DNA of 16,194 nucleotides. It comes from Armatimonadota bacterium. Lineage in GTDB: Bacteria; Armatimonadota; Zipacnadia; Zipacnadales; JABUFB01. The notes below the pieces were generated by a model, which worked only from the letters and a program-made list of their open reading frames with translations, searched no databases and was not told the origin of the DNA. Position numbers and translations under genes: made by a program. This document shows positions 7,534 through 15,858 of the stretch, piece by piece. Location of the stretch: the NCBI GenBank assembly GCA_018056145.1, contig JAGPGE010000037.1, forward strand, positions 1 through 16,194, written 5' to 3'. Every line of letters begins with the position of its first letter. Position 1 is the first letter of the stretch.

Positions 7534-9138
7534 ATGTCTACAACCCTCGCGATCGCCTCGGGCCTGATGTTCCTCGCGGCCTGCGCCGGCGCGCAAGGAC
7601 AGGAGAACCCCATGGCCGTCGGTGTCGATGACGCCGGGGCGACGCGATGGATCGGCGACGACCCGGCAGCGCAGGATGCGTTCGAGAAGATCGGTTTCGA
7701 CTTTCTGATGCACCACTTCTGGGGCGAAGCGAAGATCGCGGACATTGAGCGCATGGATCGCTGGGCATCCGAGGGCGGGCACCGCTACTTTTTCAACCAC
7801 GAGAACGCCGCTGCCGGGCGGACCCCGGGTGACCCCGCTGTCTACCACAGGCCCGGCTGGTTCTTCCAGCCTTCGAGAGCATACGTGGAGCGCTGCCTGC
7901 AATCCCCACACTTCATGGGGTTCTGCTACGACGAGTGCGAGCACTGGATCTGCAACGGTGTGAACGTCACCGGCGGCGGGGAGTTCAAGCCCCACTTCCA
8001 CGACGCCGAAGGCGAGACGCTGCAGGAGGCGTACGAGGGTAACGTGCGCAACATCGGCATACTCATGGACCGCGTGTTCACCGGCTTTGCGGAAAGAGCG
8101 AGGGAGCCGGGTCGGCTGCCCATCGTGAGTACCGAGAACGTCTTCCCCACTCTCCAGCACCTCTTCGCCCGGTCCGGCATGGTGCAGATGCCCAAGTTGC
8201 TCAAGGAGACGATCACACCGGTCACGCTGGCCATGGCGATGGGCGCGGCGAAGCAGTATGGCGTGCAGCACTGGACATCGGTTGACCTGTGGGGACCGGG
8301 CGGCTACCCGGGGCACTCGCCTGAGGAGTTACGCTCGGCCCTGCTGATCGCGTACTGGACCGGCTCGGAGGGCACGTACATCGAGAACTTCAACTACCAG
8401 GGCAGCCTGTACTCGGCGGAGGGCGACAAGGCGGTTCTCTCGCCCTACGGAGAGGTCGCCCGCGAGTTCATCCGCGAGTATCTGCCCGCGAACCCGCGCC
8501 GCTTGCGGTTCGAGGACTTCGCGCCGGAGATCATTATCGTGCGCTTTCCTGATTCAGACTGGGGGCAGGAGAACCCCGGGCCGTGGATCAGGCGCAACCT
8601 CTACGGCGCGAGCAGTCTGGAGCCTGACGCCGATACCCGCTACTGGATCAAAATCTGGCACGTGATCTCGCATGGCACGATCCCCCCGATGGCGCTGAAC
8701 TACAACACGCACCTCGGCATCCCGTACCGTGTGCTCTTCCCGGCGAACAACGTGGCGGTGTACGACCATCTCGCCGCCGATCCCGCACTGTATACGAGCG
8801 CGAGGCTGGTGTTTCTCGTGGGCAAGCAGGTGAGCCCGGAGTGCCTCGCCACACTGCGCGCATTGAGCGAGAACGGCCTCACGGTGGTGTCCACGAGCAG
8901 GCTTGCGCCACCGGAGTTCGCGGGCACAGGAGATGCTGGAGTCACGGTGCACCAAACGGGCACGGGACGCTGGATCGTGACCGATGATGTGACATTACCG
9001 GCAGTGCGCGAGATCCTGCAGCCGTACCTGGGCAAGCCGGACGAGTTGAGATATGCGTTCGGCGAGACGCAGGTCGTGTTCACCGCGCCTGACGACCCCA
9101 CGCGGGTGCGGGTATCAGTGCGAGAAGCGAAGGACTGA
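7534..9138 (+). CDS. Exported (possibly lipoprotein) glycoside-hydrolase-like protein of unknown family
   Basis: The 534-residue protein has a short hydrophobic N-terminus with a lipobox-like LAAC (14-17), so Cys17 could be lipidated; cleavage after AQG nearby is the alternative. The n-region has no Lys or Arg, which is unusual. Residues about 30-315 look like a TIM barrel with many aromatic and acidic residues. Candidate acids are Asp133, Glu134 and Glu136 (CYDECEHW) and Glu284 (GTYIENFNYQG). Residues about 325-455 resemble the alpha/beta trimerisation-type domain that follows barrels in GH42-like enzymes (LVFLVGKQVSPECLATL then GLTVVSTSRL). I cannot assign a family or substrate. GGGAGA (7519-7524) lies 9 bases before the ATG, and a TAG at 7510-7512 rules out an earlier start. 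It is 49 bases after the URO-D gene and 22 before the GxGYxYP gene, so it is co-transcribed with both. Confidence 0.75.
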   Translation: MSTTLAIASGLMFLAACAGAQGQENPMAVGVDDAGATRWIGDDPAAQDAFEKIGFDFLMHHFWGEAKIADIERMDRWASEGGHRYFFNHENAAAGRTPGDPAVYHRPGWFFQPSRAYVERCLQSPHFMGFCYDECEHWICNGVNVTGGGEFKPHFHDAEGETLQEAYEGNVRNIGILMDRVFTGFAERAREPGRLPIVSTENVFPTLQHLFARSGMVQMPKLLKETITPVTLAMAMGAAKQYGVQHWTSVDLWGPGGYPGHSPEELRSALLIAYWTGSEGTYIENFNYQGSLYSAEGDKAVLSPYGEVAREFIREYLPANPRRLRFEDFAPEIIIVRFPDSDWGQENPGPWIRRNLYGASSLEPDADTRYWIKIWHVISHGTIPPMALNYNTHLGIPYRVLFPANNVAVYDHLAADPALYTSARLVFLVGKQVSPECLATLRALSENGLTVVSTSRLAPPEFAGTGDAGVTVHQTGTGRWIVTDDVTLPAVREILQPYLGKPDELRYAFGETQVVFTAPDDPTRVRVSVREAKD

Positions 9139-9160
9139 CCCCAAGAAGGCAGGGATCCCC

Positions 9161-12091
9161 ATGTTGTTCGGCTGCCTGATGCCCATTGCCGCCCTTGCCG
9201 CCACTATCGGTTGCGCGGACGGGCAGTCCGGCATACCCGAGGCTTGTCCGGGGACTGCCGTGGTTTTCGACGCCCGGCAGCTGGACTGGGATGAGCGCTG
9301 CACCGCCGAGGCCCTGCAGGGGCTGGTGAACCGCACTGGCCCGCGGCTCTTTCTGGACGGGGGAGCGGCCTACGAGCAGCGCTGGCTGGATATCTACGCC
9401 GAACGAGCGGGTCTGAAGTACGAGCGTCTGTCCGGGCTGCGGAACCTGTTGGCCCGATTCGGCGGGGAGACAGGCGGGCTTGTGGTGTATGACCCGGCGC
9501 AGGATGCCAGCCGGTACGTGGCCATCACCCTCGCGGGCGTGGAGGGCCTGATCCCGGTATCCACCACAATGCTGGAGGGCCGCTCACCGGGGATGAGACC
9601 CAGCGGAGATTGGGGTGGCGCTGATTTCACACGCCAGGGCCCTGCCGAACTCCAGTCGTGGCGCAGGGCCGCCAACCCCGTGCTGTCAGTCGCGTCTGGC
9701 GAGGGATTGTGGCTGCAGGAGGGCAACCCCACAGCCGGCAGCCCCTGGAGCTTCATTTCAACCGGTCCGGTGCTGGTGGACCTGGACCGGTACCCGTTTC
9801 TCGAAGCCGACATAGCCGAACTCGAAGGCGAGGGCGCGGGGTGGCAGATCAAGCTCACCTGGGACCGCGACGGAAGCGGGCATGTGAGCGGTGGCGAGGA
9901 TGACCTGTGCCTGCCCCTGCAGCGGGAGGCGGGCCTTGTCAGGTGGGATATCGCCGATCTGGCCGGCGTGCGCGGGAAGCACACCTTCGCGCTGGTGCAG
10001 TTGCATGTGTTCGGCGAAGAGGCGAAAGTGCTCTGGCGGCGGGTGCGGTTCGTTTCAAAGGACGGGCAGTCTGCAGATGAGCTTCCCCCCGAGCCACTGG
10101 ATGCCGTCGCTTTGCCCGTCAAGCATGACCTGCGCCGGAAGTTCGCGGACACCCTCAGCGCGTATGACTGGGCGCTGCGCGAAGTGATGCCGAAGTGCAG
10201 CCGGAAGCTGGCGCACACGGTGAACGGCGGGCAGGTGGACGGGATCAACGTGGGTGTCTGCGGGCCGATGTCGGGGTTCGACTGGCAGACCCAGAACCGG
10301 GGCTTCGTGTTCAACCTCGGCTGCACCGCGGAGAAACGGGTCAGCTACGGAACCGTCTGCGGGGGAAGCCCAGAGCAGGCCGCCATGTATGAGCGAATCC
10401 TCGACGCGCTTGAGACCCCGGCGCAGATCAACGGCTATGGCGACCCCGAAGGCGAATGGTGCCGGCTGCTCAGCCAGCATGGACATTACTCATTCCACGC
10501 GTTCGCCAACTGGAGCTTCCACAACAAGGTCCCCAGTGCCCGCAGTCGATTCCAGCAGCAGATCAGCTTCGTACCCGAGACCACGGAGCCCGAGACTGAC
10601 CGCTTCTACGTGTGCTTCATGACCAGTGAGGGGGACACGATGAAGGGACCGATCCCCTTCTTCTACGACAGCTGGTTCGATGAATCGCGCGGGAAGGTGC
10701 CGGTGAACTGGGGCATCAACCCGCTCATGGCCGAGCTCTTCCCAGCCATGCTGGAGTACTACTACGACACCGCAACGCCGGACGACTACCTGTTCGTGGG
10801 GTGCTCCGGCGCGGGGTACTGCTACCCGGATGACATGAAGGACCTGGATCGGTTCGCCCGGCACACGGCGAAGGCTTGTGCGGAAGCCGGGACCCCGGTC
10901 ATTGACCTGTGGGGAGCGTCGCGGCCCGACGTGCAGGAGCAGTACGCGGCGATCACGCGCCCGCTGGGGATGACGGTGAACTGCGCCCCGGCCCGACTGA
11001 AGCTGCTCTCGGACGGCACGCCGGTGGCCTACCACGAACTCGCCTACTGGCAGACGGACGGGCTGGACGGAGCGCTCTGGTCGCGGGTCTTCGCTACGCA
11101 GGAAGGTCGCGGGGCGGGCGTGGAGCGAGTCGTTCGCAGGATCGAGGACATCGCGGCCCGGCACCAACCGCCCTTCGTGATCTTGGTCTACGGCGACCTG
11201 CACTCATACCCACAGCACGCCACCCTTTACAGAGATGTCGCCAATGCGCTTGACCCGTGTCGGTTCAAGCCCGCGCGGCTGGATGAAGCGATGGCGGGCA
11301 TCCGCAGGTGGGCGCAGGGCCGCGTGTTGATGGGGTCCGAAGGCATCAATGAGCGGCTGTCATGGGCGGTGCTGGAGGGTGTGCCGACGCGCATCCCGTT
11401 GACACTCAGCAGCGGGTGCGATGAGCCCACTGAAGCATTGATTGACGTGCGCGCGGGGAGCAGCAAGTTCGAGGCCCGCGTGCCGCTGGATGCGCGGGAA
11501 ACGCGGCAGGTGGATGACCTCGTTCTTGCGTTGGCAAGGGGCGAGGAGGCCGACACGGCGCGCGTCACACTTCGCGCGGCGGGTCAGACGCAGCGCGCGC
11601 GAGCAGCGCTGTCGCTGGTGCCGTGCTCCGCTGACATCGACCGCGTGACCTTCGCCGCCTGCTGGAGCGCTACCGCGCTGAACCGTCCCGTGGGCAGTGC
11701 GGTGAGCGACCCGGCGGCGCTCTGGGGAAAGGCGTGGGCCTCTCCGGAGCTTCCCGCGAAGCCATGCTGCATGATCTACGGGCCCTATGCCCCGATACCG
11801 GCTGGGCGCTACCTGGTGGCGTTCCGGGTAAAGCTGTCGGACAGCGTGACCACGAACACGGATGAGCGTGTGGCAACGCTGGACGTCCACGCCGGTGGGT
11901 ACGGGGGCATTGCGAAGGTCTGCGGGCAGACGGAACTGCACCGCCGGGACTTCACGGAAGTCGACCGGTGGCAGTGGTTCACGGTGACGGCCGACTGGCC
12001 CGGACTGCCGAGCCTAATGGAAACCCGGGTCACCTGGCATGCCCGGGCGCCGATCGTTGTCGATCGCGTCGCGCTGTTCCGGGTGGACTGA
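9161..12091 (+). CDS. Exported GxGYxYP-family protein (putative glycoside hydrolase) with an inserted calcium-loop module
   Basis: The gene encodes a 976-residue protein predicted to be exported. The signature GAGYCYP falls at residues 550-556, the motif that names the GxGYxYP putative glycoside hydrolase family. An N-terminal partner domain typical of the family spans about 30-145 (AEALQGLVNRTGPRLFLD), and the catalytic-like region about 320-740. Between them, about 165-300, is an extra beta-rich module containing DRDGSGHVSGGE (235-246), a textbook EF-hand calcium loop. The C-terminus (about 825-976) is a beta-sandwich-like module ending in VDRVALFRVD. The N-terminus is hydrophobic but lacks basic residues. 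The frame stays open upstream to 9053, but the ATG at 9161 is preferred: AGGGA (9151-9155) precedes it and a hydrophobic leader follows. The family is biochemically poorly characterised, so substrate and activity are unknown. It is the last gene of the plus-strand unit and ends 15 bases from the convergent large secreted gene. Confidence 0.85.
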   Translation: MLFGCLMPIAALAATIGCADGQSGIPEACPGTAVVFDARQLDWDERCTAEALQGLVNRTGPRLFLDGGAAYEQRWLDIYAERAGLKYERLSGLRNLLARFGGETGGLVVYDPAQDASRYVAITLAGVEGLIPVSTTMLEGRSPGMRPSGDWGGADFTRQGPAELQSWRRAANPVLSVASGEGLWLQEGNPTAGSPWSFISTGPVLVDLDRYPFLEADIAELEGEGAGWQIKLTWDRDGSGHVSGGEDDLCLPLQREAGLVRWDIADLAGVRGKHTFALVQLHVFGEEAKVLWRRVRFVSKDGQSADELPPEPLDAVALPVKHDLRRKFADTLSAYDWALREVMPKCSRKLAHTVNGGQVDGINVGVCGPMSGFDWQTQNRGFVFNLGCTAEKRVSYGTVCGGSPEQAAMYERILDALETPAQINGYGDPEGEWCRLLSQHGHYSFHAFANWSFHNKVPSARSRFQQQISFVPETTEPETDRFYVCFMTSEGDTMKGPIPFFYDSWFDESRGKVPVNWGINPLMAELFPAMLEYYYDTATPDDYLFVGCSGAGYCYPDDMKDLDRFARHTAKACAEAGTPVIDLWGASRPDVQEQYAAITRPLGMTVNCAPARLKLLSDGTPVAYHELAYWQTDGLDGALWSRVFATQEGRGAGVERVVRRIEDIAARHQPPFVILVYGDLHSYPQHATLYRDVANALDPCRFKPARLDEAMAGIRRWAQGRVLMGSEGINERLSWAVLEGVPTRIPLTLSSGCDEPTEALIDVRAGSSKFEARVPLDARETRQVDDLVLALARGEEADTARVTLRAAGQTQRARAALSLVPCSADIDRVTFAACWSATALNRPVGSAVSDPAALWGKAWASPELPAKPCCMIYGPYAPIPAGRYLVAFRVKLSDSVTTNTDERVATLDVHAGGYGGIAKVCGQTELHRRDFTEVDRWQWFTVTADWPGLPSLMETRVTWHARAPIVVDRVALFRVD
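9863..9898 (+). other. EF-hand-like calcium loop within the GxGYxYP protein
   Basis: The twelve residues DRDGSGHVSGGE place Asp, Asp, Ser, Gly, Val and Glu at loop positions 1, 3, 5, 6, 8 and 12, as in a canonical calcium-binding EF loop. It occurs once, inside the inserted module, and no second loop or dockerin-like partner helix is seen nearby. Confidence 0.6.
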
Positions 12092-12106
12092 CAGAGGGGC
12101 AGGCCG

Positions 12107-15100
12107 CTATCCCGCGGGTCCGTACACTCTCAAATCACCCAGTGCGCACTGGCCGGGCCGGGCCATCTCGGTGTAGTCCTCGGCGCGGCCACCCGGTCCA
12201 CCCTTGCCCAGGCGCACCGCAACCGGGTCGTCCGGGAATTGATCGCGCGGGTAGCTGTGCATGAAGTCCCAGTACTCGCCATCTTCCGACGACTCGGCGA
12301 CCACGCTGTCAGGCTCCAGGCGAATGCGCAGGAAGTAGGTCTCGCCGGGCCCGGTCCGCCCAGGGAAGACGAAATCCCGGCCATCATCAACGCCGAAGGT
12401 CCCCATGGAGCGGATGTTCAACCGCACTACGCTCCCGTCGGGCCAGAGAACGGTCAGCCCCGGCCCCCAGGTGGCTCCCGAGTCGGTGCCGGAGTCCACG
12501 CGGCACTGGACCAGCGTCGCGCCGGGAGGAAGCGGGCGTTCGGCGAAGGCGTAGCAGTTGTCGGCGGCGCTGATGGCAATGGTCCCGTCCCTGAGTTCCA
12601 GCGACGCCGCGCCGCGCGCCGACAGGCTCACGACCCATGGCTCACCCAATTCCTCGCGGTCGAATCCGTCCCGCATGATGAGTCTGCGACTGGCGTACGC
12701 ATCAAGCCGCGGCGCGACCTCGCGCGGTTCCTCGTCGAGATAGAGCAGCCACCCGCGGCCCCGGGGGATGGGGATGCGATCTCCAGGCTTGAATGAGCGC
12801 TCGGGCTGGAAGCCGCCAATCGCGGGAGCGTACAGACTGGCCTTCGCAGCGTCGAGCCCCAGCGCATTCCAGTCCACCGCCAGTTCGCAGGACACTCGAT
12901 CAGGCGCCCAACTGGCCAGTGCAAGGAGCGCGCGGCCGGGCTTGCGGTAGACCGTGGCGAGCACGTCATCGCGGTCCGCACGAACAGGGCAGGTCTTCTC
13001 CCAGTAGCCGATCATCTCCGAATTACCAATGCCGAACTCGTCCCACACGCGCCAGACTGCTCGCGGGTCGCCTTGCCAGTGCAGGCGGTTGGTCATCCCG
13101 TAAAGCATCCCGCGCCAGGGGTTCCCGCCGCCCTGGAGCATCTCCCCGTACAGGCCGAAGGGAATCCCCGAGATCTCCACCAGCCAGTAGTCCGGCGGCG
13201 AGTTGTAGTCGTACATCTCACCGAACCACAGGCTGTCGATGTACGGGAAATGCTCCATGTACAGGTTTGCCGGGCTTGTTCCGGAGTCGTCATCACCGAG
13301 CGCGTTGCCCGAGTGAAAGTCGATCAGACACCCCGGGCGGGCGCGGTCCATCACCTTGCGGACGCGCTTCATGATCTCCCGGTCGTAGCCGATCCCGTCC
13401 AGGTACAGCCCGTCGATCCCCACGTTTTCGATGAGCCAGCCGAGGCCCTCGAGGTAGTAGTTGTGCCAGCGCGACAGTCCCACGGTAGCGATCGCCGCGT
13501 CCACCTCACCATTCGCGTAAGGCTGGTGCCAGGCCGCCGCGTAGTCTCGAATCAGGTGCTCCCGCAGCCAGGAGTCTCCCCCTCCTCCGCCGCCGGTGAA
13601 GACTTCATGCCCCAGGCTGCGCAATGGGAACAGCTCGCGGGTGAAGTTGCTCAACTCGCGCACGGTGTAGTAGACCTTCACCCGCACGTCTTTCTCGTGG
13701 GCCACGTCGATGTACTCGCGGAGCTTGTCGGTGGTGAGGAACGGGTAGTTGATGTATGGGTTGTGCTCGTTGCCCTGGTGGATGTTGACGATGTTCGCGC
13801 CATTCGAGACCACATCGTCGATCGCCGGCACCGAGAAGTACTCGTGGATGTAGCGCTGGCTCCAGTGGCCAGCATCGAGGGGCTTGACCGGGGTGATGAG
13901 CAGGCCGAAGCGGAACTCGATGCGCTCGCCGGCCGCCATCTCTCGAGGCCCGGTGTAGGCGCGCACGAGCACTGTGTCCTCGTCCAGTTCCGAGACGCTG
14001 CAGCCGCCCTTGCCCTGGTTGCCCCAGTTGCGAGCCGCCCCGGCCTCAACTCCCCACAGGTGCCATTCGTCATTGGGGCCCTTGAGCTTGCATTGCAGGC
14101 CCGCGTGAACGTCGCCGACCCAGAGCATGTTGTTGGCCTGCCGCGACTTCCAATCCCACTGCCACTGTTCCGGGCGCAGGCCACCGCGCTTGCCCATACC
14201 CATCATGTAAGTTGCGATCTCGCGGCGCAGGGGGATGTCCAGACGCACATCCCGCAACTGCGCGGCGCTATCTGCAGTGAGGCTGACGGTGTAGTTGATG
14301 TACCCGTCGCATTCCATGCGCGCGGTGCAGGTGAGGGTGAGGCCCTCGGCCTGACGGGCTGTCTCCCACACCGCCGCGCCGGGAGCCTGGTAGACGAGGC
14401 GCGCTGCTGGACCGGACCACTCGGGAGTTCCGCGCCGTGTCTCCACGATTAGCTCCAGCGGTCCGGAGAGAAGCTCGTGCTCGCCGCTGCGGATGCTGTC
14501 GATAAACCCGTCCTCACGCCAGCGTACCTGGCGCCCGAGGCAGTTCACCTGCTGCCCATCAATCTCCAGCGGGGTGAACGGCGCGGTGACTTCGTCATCC
14601 AGGCCGATGGTGGAGTTGAGCCATTTCAGGCGCGCCATGCTGTGGAGATCGCCCACGCCCTGGTCGGCGAGGACATCGGTTTGCACGTCGAGTGCAATGG
14701 TCACGGAACGCTCGGGCGCCCCGTCGGCGCTCACGCTGACGCTTCCGTGGTACACACCTGGCGCGGCATCCGGCGGGATATGCACACCGAACCAGAGCGC
14801 CTGCACATTGCCGCGCGTAATCGAGAGTGACTTGCTGATCGGGCGACCGAGCCAGTCGGTGCCTTGCAGGTTGAAGCAGGTCAGCGCCGACGCCGGGATG
14901 CCTGCGTTACCGGGCCCGACCAGGTCACTGAACCTCACCCGCAAGTTGGTGAGGTCACGCTCCGTGGCGTAGGCGCCGATCTGGAAGGCGAAGTACTCAT
15001 TGCGCCGGGGCGACGCGGACAGCTCTCCTCCCGGGCCGCGATCGACCCACCGCAGCGGGAGTTCGTCGGGCATGCGGATGGGGTTCTCGCGGCCCTCCGG

Positions 15101-15709
15101 AAACAGCAGAAGCGGCTCGCCCGGATGAGCCTCGAGCAGGGCGCGCAGTTCTTCGGCAGTGGCGGGAAGCTCCATCGGGTCGCGACGGTGGAACTGGCTG
15201 CAGGCCTCGAAGCGCAGGAGAGTGGCCTGCGGCAGGGACCGCCACGTCTGCGCCGACAGTTCGTCAGGAGTGAGATGGTTTCCCCGGAGCCAGTCGGGGT
15301 CCGCGCTGTCATCCGGTGCGATGTAGTCGATCTTCGGGAAATACGACAGCCCACTGGTGGTGTAAGGCATGAAGTAGACGTGGTAGATGCCGGGGCCTGC
15401 GGTTGGCTGGAAGATGACGTCGCCGGACTCGCGGGTGACGCCAACCGCGAGGGCATTCTCGACGCGCTTTCCTTCGGCGTCACAGACCCAGACGGCCTTC
15501 TTTGCCGGATCGGGATCGCGCCGGCGCCAGGGAAGGTTCAGCCATACCGCCTCCGCCGATTCGCCCACCTCGACGACAGCACGCTGATTGCCAAGCTCGG
15601 TTGACTTCCAGGTTCCAACTCCCCACTCCACGGCCTGCACCTCCGGAACGAGCAGCCCTGCGAGGATGAGACTGACCCCGATGGTACGCGAAGAGATTGT
15701 GGTCAGCAT
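12107..15709 (-). CDS. Large secreted multidomain glycoside-hydrolase-like protein
   Basis: The gene encodes a 1200-residue secreted protein. Its signal peptide is clear: a basic start (Arg8), a hydrophobic core IGVSLILAGLLV and a cleavage site after VQA near residue 26. Residues 30-600 are beta-rich domains. Residues about 630-900 look like a TIM barrel with NIVNIHQGN, VRVKVYYT, GIDGLYLDGIGYDR (Asp771 is a nucleophile candidate), CLIDFHSGN (Asp797) and SLWFGEMYDYN (Glu831). The layout resembles large secreted GH123-related or DUF6067-type proteins, but I cannot confirm a family. Residues about 1012-1200 resemble a LamG/DUF1349-type lectin fold (DGFDREELGEPW at its start, LGDLRVYGPAG at the end). 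Six consecutive glycines (706-711) form a flexible loop. The frame extends upstream to 15865, but GGAGG (15716-15720) lies 6 bases before the ATG at 15709 and the signal peptide begins there. It converges on the GxGYxYP gene and diverges from a URO-D gene. Confidence 0.8.
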   Translation of the reverse strand: MLTTISSRTIGVSLILAGLLVPEVQAVEWGVGTWKSTELGNQRAVVEVGESAEAVWLNLPWRRRDPDPAKKAVWVCDAEGKRVENALAVGVTRESGDVIFQPTAGPGIYHVYFMPYTTSGLSYFPKIDYIAPDDSADPDWLRGNHLTPDELSAQTWRSLPQATLLRFEACSQFHRRDPMELPATAEELRALLEAHPGEPLLLFPEGRENPIRMPDELPLRWVDRGPGGELSASPRRNEYFAFQIGAYATERDLTNLRVRFSDLVGPGNAGIPASALTCFNLQGTDWLGRPISKSLSITRGNVQALWFGVHIPPDAAPGVYHGSVSVSADGAPERSVTIALDVQTDVLADQGVGDLHSMARLKWLNSTIGLDDEVTAPFTPLEIDGQQVNCLGRQVRWREDGFIDSIRSGEHELLSGPLELIVETRRGTPEWSGPAARLVYQAPGAAVWETARQAEGLTLTCTARMECDGYINYTVSLTADSAAQLRDVRLDIPLRREIATYMMGMGKRGGLRPEQWQWDWKSRQANNMLWVGDVHAGLQCKLKGPNDEWHLWGVEAGAARNWGNQGKGGCSVSELDEDTVLVRAYTGPREMAAGERIEFRFGLLITPVKPLDAGHWSQRYIHEYFSVPAIDDVVSNGANIVNIHQGNEHNPYINYPFLTTDKLREYIDVAHEKDVRVKVYYTVRELSNFTRELFPLRSLGHEVFTGGGGGGDSWLREHLIRDYAAAWHQPYANGEVDAAIATVGLSRWHNYYLEGLGWLIENVGIDGLYLDGIGYDREIMKRVRKVMDRARPGCLIDFHSGNALGDDDSGTSPANLYMEHFPYIDSLWFGEMYDYNSPPDYWLVEISGIPFGLYGEMLQGGGNPWRGMLYGMTNRLHWQGDPRAVWRVWDEFGIGNSEMIGYWEKTCPVRADRDDVLATVYRKPGRALLALASWAPDRVSCELAVDWNALGLDAAKASLYAPAIGGFQPERSFKPGDRIPIPRGRGWLLYLDEEPREVAPRLDAYASRRLIMRDGFDREELGEPWVVSLSARGAASLELRDGTIAISAADNCYAFAERPLPPGATLVQCRVDSGTDSGATWGPGLTVLWPDGSVVRLNIRSMGTFGVDDGRDFVFPGRTGPGETYFLRIRLEPDSVVAESSEDGEYWDFMHSYPRDQFPDDPVAVRLGKGGPGGRAEDYTEMARPGQCALGDLRVYGPAG

Positions 15710-15715
15710 GCGCGG

Positions 15716-15720
15716 CCTCC
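15716..15720 (-). promoter_or_regulatory. Ribosome binding site of the large secreted protein gene
   Basis: GGAGG on the minus strand, 6 bases before the ATG at 15709. It picks the start that gives a proper signal peptide rather than the in-frame ATG at 15865. Confidence 0.7.
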
Positions 15721-15762
15721 AGTTCGTGCACCGTCCGGCAACGGCGCCGGCTTGATGCTGAT

Positions 15763-15805
15763 TCGCCTCGTGGCGCCCTCGAACCTCGCCGAAGGTGCGA
15801 GGCGA
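15763..15805. repeat. Inverted and direct CCTCG boxes in the divergent intergenic region
   Basis: TCGCCTCG (15763-15770) is exactly complementary to CGAGGCGA (15798-15805). Between them are two further CCTCG copies (15778-15782 region read as CCCTCG, and 15784-15788). CCTCGC (15784-15789) can also pair with GCGAGG (15797-15802) around a 7-base loop. It lies between the divergent secreted-protein and URO-D genes, so it may be a regulator site or a transcript hairpin. In GC-rich DNA such repeats can arise by chance. Confidence 0.3.
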
Positions 15806-15858
15806 CTTCAGGCAGAACTCATCTCTCGCCGGCCGCCAAGTGACGGGAGGACAGCAGA

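Noticed and set aside
8787..8795. ACTGTATAC, a partial copy of the gdh/gntR palindrome
   Set aside because: It lies deep in coding sequence, only half of the inverted repeat is present, and no promoter is nearby; chance match is likely.
12092..12106. Bidirectional terminator between the convergent GxGYxYP and large secreted protein genes
   Set aside because: The gap is only 15 bases and shows neither a stable stem nor a T-run; any terminator would have to lie within coding sequence.
13073..14452. A 459-residue plus-strand open frame inside the large secreted protein gene
   Set aside because: It is antisense to a continuous 1200-residue frame with signal peptide and barrel motifs, and has no domain or ribosome binding site.
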